This document shows positions 40,488-50,670 of a stretch of DNA of 64,000 nt, one piece after another. The position numbers and the translations under genes were made by a program. The notes below the pieces were generated by a model. It searched no databases. It had not been told where the DNA came from and was given only the letters and a program-made list of their open reading frames with translations. Source of the DNA: Citrobacter amalonaticus (GTDB lineage: Bacteria; Pseudomonadota; Gammaproteobacteria; Enterobacterales; Enterobacteriaceae); contig NZ_PQMB01000007.1 in the NCBI RefSeq assembly GCF_002918555.1, positions 1-64,000 of the forward strand, in the 5' to 3' direction. The number at the start of each line of letters is the position of its first letter. Positions within the stretch are counted from its first letter, which is position 1.

Positions 40488-40507
40488 AGCAGGGGATTAC
40501 CCCTGCT
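40488..40507. terminator. Hairpin between convergent agaD and rsmI
   Basis: AGCAGGGG/CCCCTGCT with a 4-base loop, overlapping the last codons of rsmI. No long T-run, so termination strength is uncertain. Confidence 0.5.
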
Positions 40508-41357
40508 GCTCCAGCGCATACTTATATAACGCGTTCTTCTTCACACCATGAATTTCAGCCGCCAGCGCGGCGGCCTTTTTCAGCGGCAATTCAGCCTGCA
40601 ACAGCGCTAAGGTACGCAACGCGTCGGCGGGGAGATCGGCTTCCTGCGCTTTGTGTCCTTCAATAATCAGCACCATCTCGCCTTTGCGTCGGTTTTCATC
40701 CTCTTTCACCCACGCCAGCAGTTCGCCAACCGGAGCACCGTAAATCGTCTCCCAGGTTTTGGTCAGCTCGCGCGCCAGTACCACATAACGGGATTCGCCC
40801 CAGACGGCGACCATATCTTCCAGGCTATCAAGCAGGCGGTGGGTCGATTCATAGAAGATTAGCGTGCGCGGTTCGGCCTCAACGGATTTCAGCACGTCAC
40901 GACGCCCTTTCGATTTCGCGGGCAAAAAACCTTCATAGCAGAAGCGATCTGAAGGTAGCCCGGCGGCGCTTAACGCGGCAATCGCCGCGCAAGGCCCAGG
41001 CAACGGCACCACGCGAATTCCCGCTTCCCGACAGGTGCGTACCAGATGGTATCCCGGATCGTTAATCAGCGGCGTTCCGGCGTCTGAAACCAGCGCAATG
41101 TTCTGCCCTTCCTTCAGCTTCGCCACCAGCGTTTCGGCCTTTTGCTGCTCGTTATGGTCATGCAGCGCGAATAAACGGGCGTTAATCCCAAAATGTTGTA
41201 ACAATAATCCGGTATGGCGAGTGTCTTCAGCGGCAATTAAATCAACGGCTTGTAAAACTTCGAGCGCTCGTTGGGTAATATCAGCCAAATTCCCGATAGG
41301 AGTAGGTACAATAAAGAGCTGGCCTTGAGAATTATCCGCCGATTCGTGTTGTTTCAT
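40497..41357 (-). CDS. rsmI: 16S rRNA 2'-O-ribose C1402 methyltransferase RsmI
   Basis: 286 aa. Starts with the conserved [20 protein letters not shown], and [17 protein letters not shown] and [20 protein letters not shown] are the SAM/tetrapyrrole methylase motifs. Methylates the ribose of C1402 in the decoding centre, together with RsmH on the base. Divergent from lpoA. Confidence 0.96.
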   Translation of the reverse strand: MKQHESADNSQGQLFIVPTPIGNLADITQRALEVLQAVDLIAAEDTRHTGLLLQHFGINARLFALHDHNEQQKAETLVAKLKEGQNIALVSDAGTPLINDPGYHLVRTCREAGIRVVPLPGPCAAIAALSAAGLPSDRFCYEGFLPAKSKGRRDVLKSVEAEPRTLIFYESTHRLLDSLEDMVAVWGESRYVVLARELTKTWETIYGAPVGELLAWVKEDENRRKGEMVLIIEGHKAQEADLPADALRTLALLQAELPLKKAAALAAEIHGVKKNALYKYALEQQG

Positions 41358-41421
41358 TGTGTCGTCCGTATTGCCGATTTAATATTGAGCATTGCGTAAA
41401 AAAAATATCACTGGATACAGT

Positions 41422-43464
41422 ATGGTACCCTCAACATTTTCTCGTTTGAAAGCCGCGCGCTGTCTGCCTGTCATTCTGGCAGCACTGATTTTCGCCGGTT
41501 GTGGCACCCAGGCGCCCGATCAGAGTGCATCCCATATGCAGGGCACAGCACAGGCTGATTCCGGCTTTTATCTGCAACAAATGCAGCAAAGCTCCGATGA
41601 TAGCAAGAGCAACTGGCAATTACTCGCCATTCGTGCACTCCTGAAGGAAGGCAAAAGCCAGCAGGCTGCCGATCTGTTCAATCAGCTGCCGCAAAATCTG
41701 AACGACGCCCAGCGTCGCGAACAGTCGTTGCTGGCCGCTGAGCTGAAGGTCGCGCAGAAAGATTATGCCAGTGCGCAAAAGCTGCTCGGCGAAATTGATA
41801 TCGCCGGGCTGGATAGCAATCAACAGGCGCGTTTCTGGCAGGCAGGCATTACCGCCAGCCAGGGCCGCCCATCCCTCTCTCTGCTGCGTGCATTAATCGC
41901 GCAGGAACCGTTGCTCGCTGCCAACGATAAGCAAAAAAATATCGACGCCACCTGGCAGGCGCTGGCGTCAATGTCCCAGGAGCAGGCCAGGACGCTGGTT
42001 ATCAATGCGGATGAAAATGTCCTGCAGGGATGGCTGGATCTGCAGCGCGTCTGGTTCGATAACCGTAGCGATCCGGACATGATGAAAGCGGGAATTGCCG
42101 ACTGGCAAAAACGCTATCCGCAGAATCCGGGGGCCAAAATGCTGCCAACGCAGTTGGTTAACGTTCAAAGCTTTAAGCCCGCCTCCACCGGTAAAATCGC
42201 CCTGCTGATACCGCTGAACGGTCAGGCGGCGGTTTTCGGTCGCACGATCCAGCAGGGCTTTGAAGCAGCGAAAAACGGGGGTACGCAGCCGGTAGACGCT
42301 CAGCCAGCGGCAGCACTCGCCACCCCAACCGATCCCGATCGGCCACTAAATGCGGACGATGTTACCAGTCCGGCGCAGGCATCGGTGAACGATTTGACCG
42401 ATGACGAGCAGGCGCAGCAGTCTGTCCCGAATAACACCCCACAAACAACGGCTGCACAGCCAGCTACGGCAAGTGTGCCAGCGAATCCCTCAGCGGAACT
42501 GAAAATTTACGACACCACGGCACAGCCGCTGGACCAGATCCTGACTCAGGTTCAGCAGGACGGCGCCAGCATCGTTGTCGGTCCGCTGTTGAAAAATAAC
42601 GTTGAGGAGCTGATTAAGAGCAATACTCCGCTGAACGTACTGGCGCTGAACCAGCCAGAAACGGTGCAAAACCGCGCCAATATCTGCTACTTCGCGCTCT
42701 CACCGGAAGATGAAGCGCGCGATGCCGCACGCCATATCCGCGATCAGGGGAAACAGGCGCCGTTGCTGTTAATTCCGCGCAGTTCGTTAGGCGATCGCGT
42801 CGCAAATGCCTTTGCCCAGGAGTGGCAAAAACTTGGCGGTGGTACCGTCCTGCAACAGAAATTTGGCTCTACGGCTGAACTGAGGATGGGCGTTAACGGC
42901 GGCTCCGGCATTGCGCTGACCGGCAGCCCGTTAGCCGCAAGCGAACCCTCCCAGCCTGGTGTCACCATTGGCGGACTAACGATTCCGGCCCCGCCGACGG
43001 ATGCGCAAATCACCGGCGGCGGTGGCCGTGTGGATGCGGTGTACATTCTGGCAACCCCGGAAGAGATCGCCTTCATTAAGCCGATGATTGCCATGCGTAA
43101 CGGCAGTCAGAACGGCGCCACGCTGTACGCCAGCTCGCGCAGCGCACAGGGCACATCTGGCCCGGACTTCCGTCTGGAGATGGAAGGCCTGCAATACAGC
43201 GAAATTCCGATGCTGGCAGGCGGCAATCCGTCGCTGATGCAGCAGGCGCTCAGCGCCGTACGCAACGACTACTCTCTCGCCCGCATGTACGCAATGGGCG
43301 TTGATGCCTGGTCACTGGCGAACCACTTCTCGCAAATGCGCCAGGTTCAGGGCTTTGAGATCAATGGAAATACCGGGGCGTTGACCGCCACGCAGGATTG
43401 CGTCATTAACAGGAAGTTATCATGGCTCAAATACCAGCAAGGACAGCTCGTCCCCGCCAGTTAA
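41422..43464 (+). CDS. lpoA: Outer-membrane lipoprotein activator of PBP1A, LpoA
   Basis: 680 aa with ATG 41422. Signal peptide with lipobox LIFAGC, so an outer-membrane lipoprotein. N-terminal TPR-like domain (~30-250), a low-complexity Pro/Ala/Gln linker (~280-370, e.g. [15 protein letters not shown]), then a periplasmic-binding-protein fold ([17 protein letters not shown]...). It activates the peptidoglycan synthase PBP1A through the wall. Divergent from rsmI and overlapping yraN by 43 bases. Confidence 0.95.
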   Translation: MVPSTFSRLKAARCLPVILAALIFAGCGTQAPDQSASHMQGTAQADSGFYLQQMQQSSDDSKSNWQLLAIRALLKEGKSQQAADLFNQLPQNLNDAQRREQSLLAAELKVAQKDYASAQKLLGEIDIAGLDSNQQARFWQAGITASQGRPSLSLLRALIAQEPLLAANDKQKNIDATWQALASMSQEQARTLVINADENVLQGWLDLQRVWFDNRSDPDMMKAGIADWQKRYPQNPGAKMLPTQLVNVQSFKPASTGKIALLIPLNGQAAVFGRTIQQGFEAAKNGGTQPVDAQPAAALATPTDPDRPLNADDVTSPAQASVNDLTDDEQAQQSVPNNTPQTTAAQPATASVPANPSAELKIYDTTAQPLDQILTQVQQDGASIVVGPLLKNNVEELIKSNTPLNVLALNQPETVQNRANICYFALSPEDEARDAARHIRDQGKQAPLLLIPRSSLGDRVANAFAQEWQKLGGGTVLQQKFGSTAELRMGVNGGSGIALTGSPLAASEPSQPGVTIGGLTIPAPPTDAQITGGGGRVDAVYILATPEEIAFIKPMIAMRNGSQNGATLYASSRSAQGTSGPDFRLEMEGLQYSEIPMLAGGNPSLMQQALSAVRNDYSLARMYAMGVDAWSLANHFSQMRQVQGFEINGNTGALTATQDCVINRKLSWLKYQQGQLVPAS

Positions 43465-43817
43465 CAAGCAAACAGACCGGAGACGCGTGGGAAACCACCG
43501 CGCGTCGCTGGCTGGAGAGCAAGGGACTGCGTTTTATTGCCGCTAACGTGCGTGAGCGAGGCGGCGAAATCGATCTGATAATGCGTGAAGGAAAGACCAC
43601 GGTCTTCATTGAGGTTCGTTATCGGCAATCTGCTCTGTATGGTGGCGCGGCGGCCAGCGTAACCCGCAGCAAGCAGCACAAAGTACTGCGGACCGCCTGT
43701 TTGTGGCTCGCACGTCATAATGGGAGTTTTGATACTGTGGATTGCCGGTTCGATGTGTTAGCCTTCACCGGAAATGAGGTTGAGTGGATTAAGGATGCCT
43801 TTAACGACCACTCATAA
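43422..43817 (+). CDS. yraN: YraN, UPF0102 nuclease-like protein
   Basis: 131 aa, the E. coli length. The [20 protein letters not shown] and [20 protein letters not shown] blocks carry the E...D...ExK pattern of the restriction endonuclease-like fold (FVEVRYR). Function is unproven. It starts within the end of lpoA (AGGAAG ribosome site), so it is translationally coupled. Confidence 0.92.
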   Translation: MAQIPARTARPRQLTSKQTGDAWETTARRWLESKGLRFIAANVRERGGEIDLIMREGKTTVFIEVRYRQSALYGGAAASVTRSKQHKVLRTACLWLARHNGSFDTVDCRFDVLAFTGNEVEWIKDAFNDHS

Positions 43818-43831
43818 ACAGGTACAACAAA

Positions 43832-44025
43832 ACTTGCCCATGAGGCGTTTATTGTTGCAGCCGGTTTGGATACGGACAGCGCGGAATAACCGGAGCGTAC
43901 ACGCAGTGCGTGAGGATGGTTCGCTTCGCTCCCCCTGAAGGGTGTTCAAAACTCGACGAGTTTTGCGTGAGCACCGTCCGGATTCAAAATGGCAAATAAA
44001 ATAGCCTGATGACCAGGTACTTAAG
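43832..44025 (+). repeat. Foldable intergenic repeat, copy 3 with an inserted hairpin (before diaA)
   Basis: Same unit as at 27672 and 38202, about 195 bp. The extra ~50 bases contain the perfect palindrome CAAAACTCGACGAGTTTTG (about 43948-43966). The apical hairpin is CACGCAGTGCGTG. It ends 7 bases before the diaA GTG, so the ribosome site AAGGA is next to its end. Confidence 0.8.
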
Positions 44026-44032
44026 GATTAGC

Positions 44033-44623
44033 GTGTTAGACAGAATTAAAGTCTGCTTTACCGAAAGCATTCAAACTCAAATCGCGGCGGCAGAAGCTCT
44101 TCCGGATGCCATCTCCCGCGCGGCCATGACGCTGGTTCAATCCCTGCTCAATGGCAACAAAATTCTCTGCTGTGGTAATGGGACATCCGCAGCCAACGCA
44201 CAGCATTTTGCTGCCAGCATGATCAACCGATTTGAGACAGAACGGCCAAGTTTACCTGCCATTGCACTTAATACCGATAATGTGGTCTTAACTGCGATTG
44301 CTAACGATCGCCTGCATGATGAAGTTTATGCAAAACAGGTCCGTGCGCTGGGACATGCGGGAGACGTATTGTTGGCAATTTCTACACGTGGTAATAGTCG
44401 CGATATCGTAAAAGCCGTTGAAGCCGCCGTCACACGTGACATGACCATTGTGGCGCTGACGGGTTATGACGGGGGTGAGCTGGCCGGTTTACTTGGGCCG
44501 CAGGACGTTGAAATCCGCATCCCTTCACACCACAGCGCGCGCATTCAGGAAATGCATATGCTGACGGTAAACTGCCTGTGCGATCTGATCGATAATACGC
44601 TTTTTCCTCACCAGGATGATTAA
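44033..44623 (+). CDS. diaA: DnaA initiator-associating protein DiaA (GTG start)
   Basis: 196 aa from GTG 44033, preceded by TTAAGGATTAGC; this start gives the E. coli length. SIS domain: [20 protein letters not shown] and [20 protein letters not shown]. DiaA is a tetramer that binds DnaA and promotes timely initiation at oriC. Directly followed by dolP. Confidence 0.95.
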   Translation: MLDRIKVCFTESIQTQIAAAEALPDAISRAAMTLVQSLLNGNKILCCGNGTSAANAQHFAASMINRFETERPSLPAIALNTDNVVLTAIANDRLHDEVYAKQVRALGHAGDVLLAISTRGNSRDIVKAVEAAVTRDMTIVALTGYDGGELAGLLGPQDVEIRIPSHHSARIQEMHMLTVNCLCDLIDNTLFPHQDD

Positions 44624-44632
44624 GGAGTACAC

Positions 44633-45208
44633 ATGAAGGCTTTAGCGCCAATCGCAGTCCTTATTTCTGCGTTGCTCTTGCAAGGTTGCATCGCTGCTGC
44701 GGTCGTCGGTACCGCTGCGGTTGGAACAAAAGCGGCAACCGACCCACGCAGCGTCGGCACCCAGGTGGATGATGGAACCCTGGAACTGCGCGTAAACAGC
44801 GCGCTGTCGAAAGATGAACAAATCAAGAAAGAAGCCCGTGTAAACGTCACTGCCTATCAGGGCAAGGTTTTACTGGTGGGTCAGTCGCCAAACAGTGAAC
44901 TCTCCTCGCGAGCAAAACAGATTGCAATGGGCGTCGATGGTACAACCGAGGTATATAACGAGATCCGTGAGGGGCAACCCATCGGTCTGGGAGCTGCGTC
45001 TAACGACACCTGGATCACCACCAAAGTACGCTCTCAACTACTGACCACCGACCAGGTGAAATCGTCGAATGTGAAAGTTACCACCGAGAATGGCGAAGTC
45101 TTCCTGCTGGGCCTGGTGACAGACCGTGAAGCCAAAGCGGCGGCGGATATCGCCAGCCGGGTCAACGGCGTGAAACGCGTCACCACCGCCTTTACGTTTA
45201 TTAAGTAA
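44633..45208 (+). CDS. dolP: Outer-membrane lipoprotein DolP (YraP), two BON domains
   Basis: 191 aa. Signal peptide with lipobox LLLQGC (Cys19), then two BON domains, TLELRVNSALSKDEQIKKEA and ITTKVRSQLLTTDQVKSSNV. It binds phospholipid at division sites and supports envelope integrity and BAM activity. Sits 9 bases after diaA. In E. coli it is under sigma-E; no promoter was assigned here. Confidence 0.95.
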   Translation: MKALAPIAVLISALLLQGCIAAAVVGTAAVGTKAATDPRSVGTQVDDGTLELRVNSALSKDEQIKKEARVNVTAYQGKVLLVGQSPNSELSSRAKQIAMGVDGTTEVYNEIREGQPIGLGAASNDTWITTKVRSQLLTTDQVKSSNVKVTTENGEVFLLGLVTDREAKAAADIASRVNGVKRVTTAFTFIK

Positions 45209-45218
45209 CAAGATGAGT

Positions 45219-45246
45219 TGCCCGGTGACACTTACGTTACCGGGCA
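45219..45246. terminator. Hairpin between convergent dolP and yraQ
   Basis: TGCCCGGT/ACCGGGCA with a 12-base loop between the two 3' ends. Confidence 0.6.
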
Positions 45247-45257
45247 GCACTCGCGTC

Positions 45258-46295
45258 TTACAGTAGCGCCATACTTCCCACTATCACGCCAGAAATCACC
45301 ACCAGCACACCCGTAAGCCACAGCGCTTTTGTCGGAAAGGCTTTACGCAGCATAATCAGCGACGGCAGGCTTACCGCCGGCAGCGTCATTAACAGCGCCA
45401 GTGCAGGTGCCGTCCCCATCCCCGCCAGCATCATGGTTTGCACTATCGGGATTTCTGCTGCCGTTGGGATCACAAACAGACACCCGACAACCGCCATCGC
45501 GATCGTCCACATCAGAGTGTTACCAGTCGCGCCATCGGCGTGGGGGAACAACCAGACGCGCGCCGCCCCTAATACCAGCACGGCCAGAATGTAGACGGGA
45601 ATGGTGTTCCAGAACAGCGTCCACAGCGCTTTCCCCCAGCGGATAAAGAATCCCCCCTGCGCCTGCAAAGAGAGAGTTTCCTGAGGGATGTCCATTTGCG
45701 GTGACTCTTTAACCCATTTTTGTACCAGCGTCGCGACAACCAGCACCATCGCCAGCCCGGCGATCAGACGAATAGCTGCAAAATGCCAGCCCAGCACAAA
45801 CCCCATAAATACCAGCGTCGCCGGGTTCAGTAACGGATTCCCCATCCAGAATGCCAGCGCCCCGCTCATAGAAACCTGCTGACGGCGCATCCCCGCCGCT
45901 ACCGGAGCGGCGCAACAGGTACACATCATGCCCGGCAGAGAGAACAAGGTACCAAACAACGTACCGCGAAAGCGGGACTGCCCCAGCGTACGCAGCAGCC
46001 AGTTGCGAGGGATCAGAACCTGAATCAGCGAACCGAGGATCACCCCCAGCACAGCCGCCTTCCAGACCGCGATGAAATAGACCATCGCGTAATCCCAGGC
46101 CGCCCGCCACGGATTCGTTTCGGCTTGCGCCAGAATAGATTTGCCTATGCTATGGGTTTCAGCGGCGGTGAAAGCTTTACCGTAATAGGGCTGCCATTTT
46201 ACATACCAGAGGCCAACGATAACGACGAGAAAGAAAAGCGCGGGTTTCCACCATTGAAATGGTGCTGCCGCCTGAGATGAAGACTGACCAGCCAT
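45258..46295 (-). CDS. yraQ: YraQ permease, DUF318 family
   Basis: 345 aa, polytopic inner-membrane protein with about 9-10 segments. LPGMMCTCCAAPVAAGMRRQ holds the conserved Cys-rich motif of the family, and GNPLLNPATLVFMGFVLGW is repeated in variant form in the second half (PTAAEIPIVQTM). Substrate unknown; relatives are linked to metal or arsenic efflux. It is downstream of yraR on the same strand. Confidence 0.9.
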   Translation of the reverse strand: MAGQSSSQAAAPFQWWKPALFFLVVIVGLWYVKWQPYYGKAFTAAETHSIGKSILAQAETNPWRAAWDYAMVYFIAVWKAAVLGVILGSLIQVLIPRNWLLRTLGQSRFRGTLFGTLFSLPGMMCTCCAAPVAAGMRRQQVSMSGALAFWMGNPLLNPATLVFMGFVLGWHFAAIRLIAGLAMVLVVATLVQKWVKESPQMDIPQETLSLQAQGGFFIRWGKALWTLFWNTIPVYILAVLVLGAARVWLFPHADGATGNTLMWTIAMAVVGCLFVIPTAAEIPIVQTMMLAGMGTAPALALLMTLPAVSLPSLIMLRKAFPTKALWLTGVLVVISGVIVGSMALL

Positions 46296-46367
46296 AGCAT
46301 TCCCCAGGGAGTGGTTGAGATAATTAAGCGGGTGAATACTACGCCTTCCGGAAATGATTGGAAATAT

Positions 46368-47015
46368 TTAATCGGGCTGTAATGCGGCCTTCTCGCGCAG
46401 CCGGGATGAAGTCAGGATGGTAACGCCTTCGCCTTCCGGCGATATCGCCTCCTGCATCATTGCACGCGCCACATCCCTGGCATCAATCGATTTCCAGTTC
46501 CCCGGCAGCAGACGAAACAGCGGCGCAAAAAGTTTTTCATTCATACGCTGTTTCGTCCGTTCGCCAAGCAGCATAGAGGGACGCACTATCGTCAATTTCG
46601 GCCAGTTCTGCGCAATCAAGGCCTCTTCCATCTCACCCTTAACCCGATTATAGAAAAATGGGGAGTGCGCGTTTGCCCCCATCGAACTGACCACCAGCAT
46701 ATGCTGAGCGCCAAGCCGACGGCCTGTTAACGCCGTATCCACCACCAGCGTGTAATCGGCATGGATAAACGCCTCTTTGCTTCCCGCTTCACGTCGGGTC
46801 GTGCCCAGGCAACAAAACACGATATCGACAGGGTCAGTAACCTGCGCCAGAGCATCAGTCAACTGTGGATCATGGGGATTATAAACGCCGCTGATACTCG
46901 CCAACGGACGACGCGTCGGCGCAACAATTGAGTGAATTTTCGGTTCATTGAGCAGCATTCGCAGCAGATAACCCCCCACCAGTCCCGTCGCCCCTGTAAT
47001 CAGTACCTGACTCAT
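46368..47015 (-). CDS. yraR: YraR, NAD(P)-binding Rossmann-fold protein
   Basis: 215 aa. Atypical short-chain reductase-like: nucleotide loop [36 protein letters not shown], and [13 protein letters not shown] with the Y-x3-K catalytic pair. Similar to HTATIP2-type proteins. Function unproven. Divergent from yhbO. Confidence 0.9.
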   Translation of the reverse strand: MSQVLITGATGLVGGYLLRMLLNEPKIHSIVAPTRRPLASISGVYNPHDPQLTDALAQVTDPVDIVFCCLGTTRREAGSKEAFIHADYTLVVDTALTGRRLGAQHMLVVSSMGANAHSPFFYNRVKGEMEEALIAQNWPKLTIVRPSMLLGERTKQRMNEKLFAPLFRLLPGNWKSIDARDVARAMMQEAISPEGEGVTILTSSRLREKAALQPD

Positions 47016-47143
47016 CCTCGCCCCTTTGCAGAATTATCCGCATTGCACTTCCGGTCTCATCGACCAGACTTAATCGTTCACCAGGTAATTATCCACCATC
47101 ATGGAAAAATTGCCTTATCCAAAGCAAACACAGCGGAGGAAGC

Positions 47144-47662
47144 ATGAGTAAGAAGATTGCCGTTTTAATTACTGACGAATTTGAAGATTCAGAATTTACG
47201 TCACCCGCAGCAGAATTCCGTCAGGCCGGGCATGAGGTTATCACCATTGAGAAACGGGCGGGTAAAACGGTGAAAGGGAAAAAAGGCGAAGCCAGCGTAA
47301 TTATCGATAAAGCGATCGATGATGTGCGTCCTGCCGACTTTGATGCCCTTCTGCTACCGGGAGGTCATTCGCCCGACTATCTGCGCGGGGACGAGCGTTT
47401 CGTGACTTTCACGCGGGATTTTGTTAACAGCGGCAAACCGGTTTTTGCTATCTGCCACGGCCCGCAGTTGCTCATCAGCGCGGAGGTTATTCGCGGTCGT
47501 AAACTCACCGCGGTGAAACCTATCGTGATTGATGTGAAGAACGCGGGCGCGGAGTTCTACGATCGGGAAGTGGTGGTCGACAAAGATCAGCTGGTGACCA
47601 GCCGTACTCCTGACGATCTTCCGGCATTTAACCGTGAAGCGTTACGCATCCTCGGAGCGTGA
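47144..47662 (+). CDS. yhbO: YhbO, DJ-1/PfpI stress protein
   Basis: 172 aa. The nucleophile elbow is in [15 protein letters not shown] (Cys ~104), with the glutamate near the N-terminus (TDEFEDSEF). Family members are described as deglycases/glyoxalases, and E. coli yhbO mutants are stress-sensitive. Cytoplasmic. Its 3' end overlaps the convergent yhbP by 21 bases. Confidence 0.93.
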   Translation: MSKKIAVLITDEFEDSEFTSPAAEFRQAGHEVITIEKRAGKTVKGKKGEASVIIDKAIDDVRPADFDALLLPGGHSPDYLRGDERFVTFTRDFVNSGKPVFAICHGPQLLISAEVIRGRKLTAVKPIVIDVKNAGAEFYDREVVVDKDQLVTSRTPDDLPAFNREALRILGA

Positions 47663-48085
47663 GTCACGTAACCAGATTATCTTTTTGCCAAAACCCAGCG
47701 TGTTGTCGGTGAATTTTATCTCATCCAGACGGATTTCCCACACCGGCGCAGACAGCATTCTGGCAACCGGAAAGCGGCGATTCCAGGCATTACGCGCCAT
47801 GTCGCTCTCCTCCCCGGCAAGCTTACGGATCTCCCCCTTAAATTGCACGCCGCGGATCAGCGCCACCGTTTTCGGTTGGCCGTTTACCGTTCCGGCGACG
47901 GGCGCCTGCGGGCCAGACATCTGCGCATGGCGGGTTTTCTCCTCCGTCAGCACATAAAACACCACTTTCTGCGCATCGAAAAGATAAAACGCATTGGTGC
48001 ACCAGAGTTCCCCCTCGTGGTGTACGCACCAGGTCACAACGTGCTGTTTCGCCAGCCATCGGCTCACGGCGGTGAGTGTTTCCAT
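47642..48085 (-). CDS. yhbP: YhbP, UPF0306 flavin-binding-like protein
   Basis: 147 aa, with the split-barrel pattern of the pyridoxamine-oxidase-like fold ([20 protein letters not shown], then [10 protein letters not shown]). Function unproven. Convergent with yhbO; divergent from yhbQ by about 50 bases. Confidence 0.9.
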   Translation of the reverse strand: METLTAVSRWLAKQHVVTWCVHHEGELWCTNAFYLFDAQKVVFYVLTEEKTRHAQMSGPQAPVAGTVNGQPKTVALIRGVQFKGEIRKLAGEESDMARNAWNRRFPVARMLSAPVWEIRLDEIKFTDNTLGFGKKIIWLRDSRSEDA

Positions 48086-48135
48086 CTCTGTTCTCTCTTA
48101 TACTGAGCGTCTGAACGTTAACATATGATAATTCG

Positions 48136-48438
48136 ATGACATCCTGGTATCTCTATCTGATCCGTACCGCAGACAACATGCTCTACACCGGGATCACCAC
48201 CGACGTAGAGCGTCGCTATAAGCAGCATCAAAGCGGGAAAGGTGCCAAAGCGCTACGCGGAAAAGGGGAACTGACCCTGGCATTTTCCGCACCGGTTGGC
48301 GATCGTTCGCTGGCTCTGCGCGTAGAATATCGCATTAAGAAACTCACAAAGCGCCAGAAAGAGCAGCTTGTAGCTGAAGGTGAAGGGTTTGCGGCCTTAG
48401 TCAGCAGCCTGCAAACCCCAGCGCTTAAAAACGATTGA
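48136..48438 (+). CDS. yhbQ: YhbQ, GIY-YIG nuclease-family protein
   Basis: 100 aa. [28 protein letters not shown] holds the GIY-YIG motif (LYLI ... YTGIT) and the downstream Arg. Small DNA-active family related to SLX1. Its 3' end overlaps convergent yhbS by 14 bases. Confidence 0.92.
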   Translation: MTSWYLYLIRTADNMLYTGITTDVERRYKQHQSGKGAKALRGKGELTLAFSAPVGDRSLALRVEYRIKKLTKRQKEQLVAEGEGFAALVSSLQTPALKND

Positions 48439-48928
48439 AGTGGTCGTGATACTCCACCAGCCCCGTGACGCCATCCAGCGCGTCTTCCGCCAGGCGATGT
48501 ACCTGGAACGCGCTTTCAGTACCTGGCCAGCGGCAGTGCAGATCGTAATGGGCTGCCAGTTCAAAACCCAAACGGCTATAGAGCGCCGGATCGCCCACGG
48601 TGACTACCGCGGCATAGCCAAATTCGTTGAGTGAATCCAGCCCTTCATAGACCAGCTGACGCGCCAGCCCTTGCCCACGGTAACTTTCATCGACCGCCAG
48701 CGGCCCCATACCAACCCACTGCAGATCTTCACCCCGGACGTCAACCGAACTAAACGCCACATATCCCACCACCTGACCTTCGTCGTCGGTGGCAACAAGA
48801 CCCAGCGTCAGAAAACCATCTTCACGCAAATCGTGAACCAGTTTAGCTTCCGCATCGCTTTCGAATGAACGACGCAACAGGGCATCGATACCGGGTGCAT
48901 CAATGGGAATTTCTACTCGAATTAGCAT
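48425..48928 (-). CDS. yhbS: YhbS, GNAT N-acetyltransferase
   Basis: 167 aa. Acetyl-CoA loop in [19 protein letters not shown] and the core strands [10 protein letters not shown] and [18 protein letters not shown]. Substrate unknown. Follows ubiT with a 7-base overlap, so the two are co-transcribed. Confidence 0.92.
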   Translation of the reverse strand: MLIRVEIPIDAPGIDALLRRSFESDAEAKLVHDLREDGFLTLGLVATDDEGQVVGYVAFSSVDVRGEDLQWVGMGPLAVDESYRGQGLARQLVYEGLDSLNEFGYAAVVTVGDPALYSRLGFELAAHYDLHCRWPGTESAFQVHRLAEDALDGVTGLVEYHDHFNRF

Positions 48929-49446
48929 GGTTCACCTACCGATGTCTGTTTGGTTTCTGGCGAGTGCTTCATCCCCGCCTCAACAAAATCTGCCAGTTGC
49001 AGCAGCATAACGCGTAAAGCTTTCGGCATCTGCTCCAGTTCGATGGCATCCATCAGGTTTTTGACGTACAACCCTAGCTCCGTATCGCCTTCAATCACCA
49101 GACGGCGCTGGAAGAAGAGCGTATCAGGATCCTGCTTGCGCGCCGCGATCATCAGCAGATCGCTGGCGTCTGCGCTAAAACTCACGTCGGCTTGTGCATT
49201 CTGACTGACGACCAGTTTGCCGTTTTCTACAGAGGTATACCATTGGAGATCAATATCGCGAACAGTAATGCTTAACCAACGGCCTTCGAGGAACTCCAGC
49301 TCCCCATCTGCCAGCGCCTGGCGAAATTGCCAGCTCAGAACCTGTTCCAGAACCTGGCGCTTCAACGCAAAGGGCGTCAGCTTAACCGGCACGCTCATCA
49401 GAGACGGACCAAAATGTACTAAGCGTGAACGCAGTTTATCTAACAC
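48922..49446 (-). CDS. ubiT: Anaerobic ubiquinone biosynthesis factor UbiT (YhbT)
   Basis: 174 aa from a GTG at 49446 (GGGAG upstream), the E. coli length; an in-frame ATG 11 codons upstream is not needed. SCP2 lipid-binding domain (VNFSADASDLLMIAARKQDP, with DTELGLYVKNLMDAIEL). UbiT works with UbiU and UbiV in oxygen-independent ubiquinone synthesis. It is divergent from ubiU, as expected. A TTAAATCAA sequence near 49577-49585 resembles half an FNR site. Confidence 0.93.
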   Translation of the reverse strand: MLDKLRSRLVHFGPSLMSVPVKLTPFALKRQVLEQVLSWQFRQALADGELEFLEGRWLSITVRDIDLQWYTSVENGKLVVSQNAQADVSFSADASDLLMIAARKQDPDTLFFQRRLVIEGDTELGLYVKNLMDAIELEQMPKALRVMLLQLADFVEAGMKHSPETKQTSVGEPC

Positions 49447-49666
49447 GAGCTTTACTCCCTGTTTCATTAGTCCTGCCATTTTGCCATATCAGATAAACGA
49501 CATAGCGGCGTAAATCAACAATTACGTGCGAAATCTGTACCTCTTTATTACTGATATCAATACGACTTTAACTGCCTTAAATCAAAAATTGTCGCAGCAA
49601 GGTTAACTAAAATCCCTGTTCGTTAACAATTATGCGTCCCAGGCGGCGCAATCTTCAGGATAAATT

Positions 49667-50662
49667 ATGGAGCTGCTCTGCCCTGCCGGAAATCTCCCGG
49701 CGCTTAAGGCGGCCATCGAGAACGGCGCTGACGCCGTTTACATCGGGCTTAAAGATGATACAAACGCCCGCCACTTCGCTGGCCTTAATTTTACCGAGAA
49801 GAAATTGCAGGAGGCGGTAAATTTTGTCCACCAACACCGCCGCAAATTACACATCGCGATCAACACATTCGCCCATCCCGACGGCTACACGCGCTGGCAA
49901 CGAGCGGTGGATATGGCAGCACAGCTTGGCGCCGACGCCCTGATCCTTGCCGACCTCGCTATGTTAGAGTATGCCGCAGAGCGCTATCCACATATTGAGC
50001 GCCATGTCTCTGTTCAGGCATCCGCAACCAATGAAGAAGCAGTAAACTTTTATCATCGCAATTTCGACGTCGCCCGCGTTGTTCTGCCCCGTGTACTCTC
50101 TATTCATCAGGTAAAACAGCTCGCCAGGGTCACGCCGGTGCCGCTGGAAGTATTCGCCTTTGGCAGCTTGTGCATTATGTCGGAAGGCCGCTGTTATCTT
50201 TCCTCTTACCTGACAGGCGAATCGCCAAATACCGTGGGCGCCTGTTCCCCTGCCCGTTTTGTCCGCTGGCAGCAAACCCCACAAGGGCTGGAATCTCGCC
50301 TGAACGAAGTGCTGATTGACCGTTATCTGGATGGAGAAAACGCCGGATACCCGACGCTGTGTAAGGGCCGCTATCTGGTCGACGGCGAGCGCTATCACGC
50401 ACTGGAAGAGCCGACCAGCCTCAACACACTGGAACTGTTGCCAGAACTGCTGGCAGCGAATATCGCCTCCGTGAAAATAGAAGGTCGCCAGCGCAGCCCG
50501 GCGTACGTCAGTCAGGTGGCGAAGGTGTGGCGTCAGGCGATCGACCGCTGCATGGCCGACCCGCAAAATTTCGTTCCGCAAAGCGCGTGGATGGAGACGC
50601 TGGGCTCCATGTCCGAAGGCACGCAAACCACGCTTGGCGCATACCACCGTAAATGGCAGTGA
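49667..50662 (+). CDS. ubiU: O2-independent ubiquinone hydroxylase subunit UbiU
   Basis: 331 aa, U32 peptidase-like. MELLCPAGNLPALKAAIENG at the start. The four [4Fe-4S] cysteines are in SLCIMSEGRCYLSSYLTG, GACSPARF and YPTLCKGRY. With UbiV it introduces hydroxyl groups on the ring without oxygen. Overlaps the frame of ubiV closely (8-base gap), so the two are coupled. Confidence 0.95.
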   Translation: MELLCPAGNLPALKAAIENGADAVYIGLKDDTNARHFAGLNFTEKKLQEAVNFVHQHRRKLHIAINTFAHPDGYTRWQRAVDMAAQLGADALILADLAMLEYAAERYPHIERHVSVQASATNEEAVNFYHRNFDVARVVLPRVLSIHQVKQLARVTPVPLEVFAFGSLCIMSEGRCYLSSYLTGESPNTVGACSPARFVRWQQTPQGLESRLNEVLIDRYLDGENAGYPTLCKGRYLVDGERYHALEEPTSLNTLELLPELLAANIASVKIEGRQRSPAYVSQVAKVWRQAIDRCMADPQNFVPQSAWMETLGSMSEGTQTTLGAYHRKWQ

Positions 50663-50670
50663 GGGAAGCA

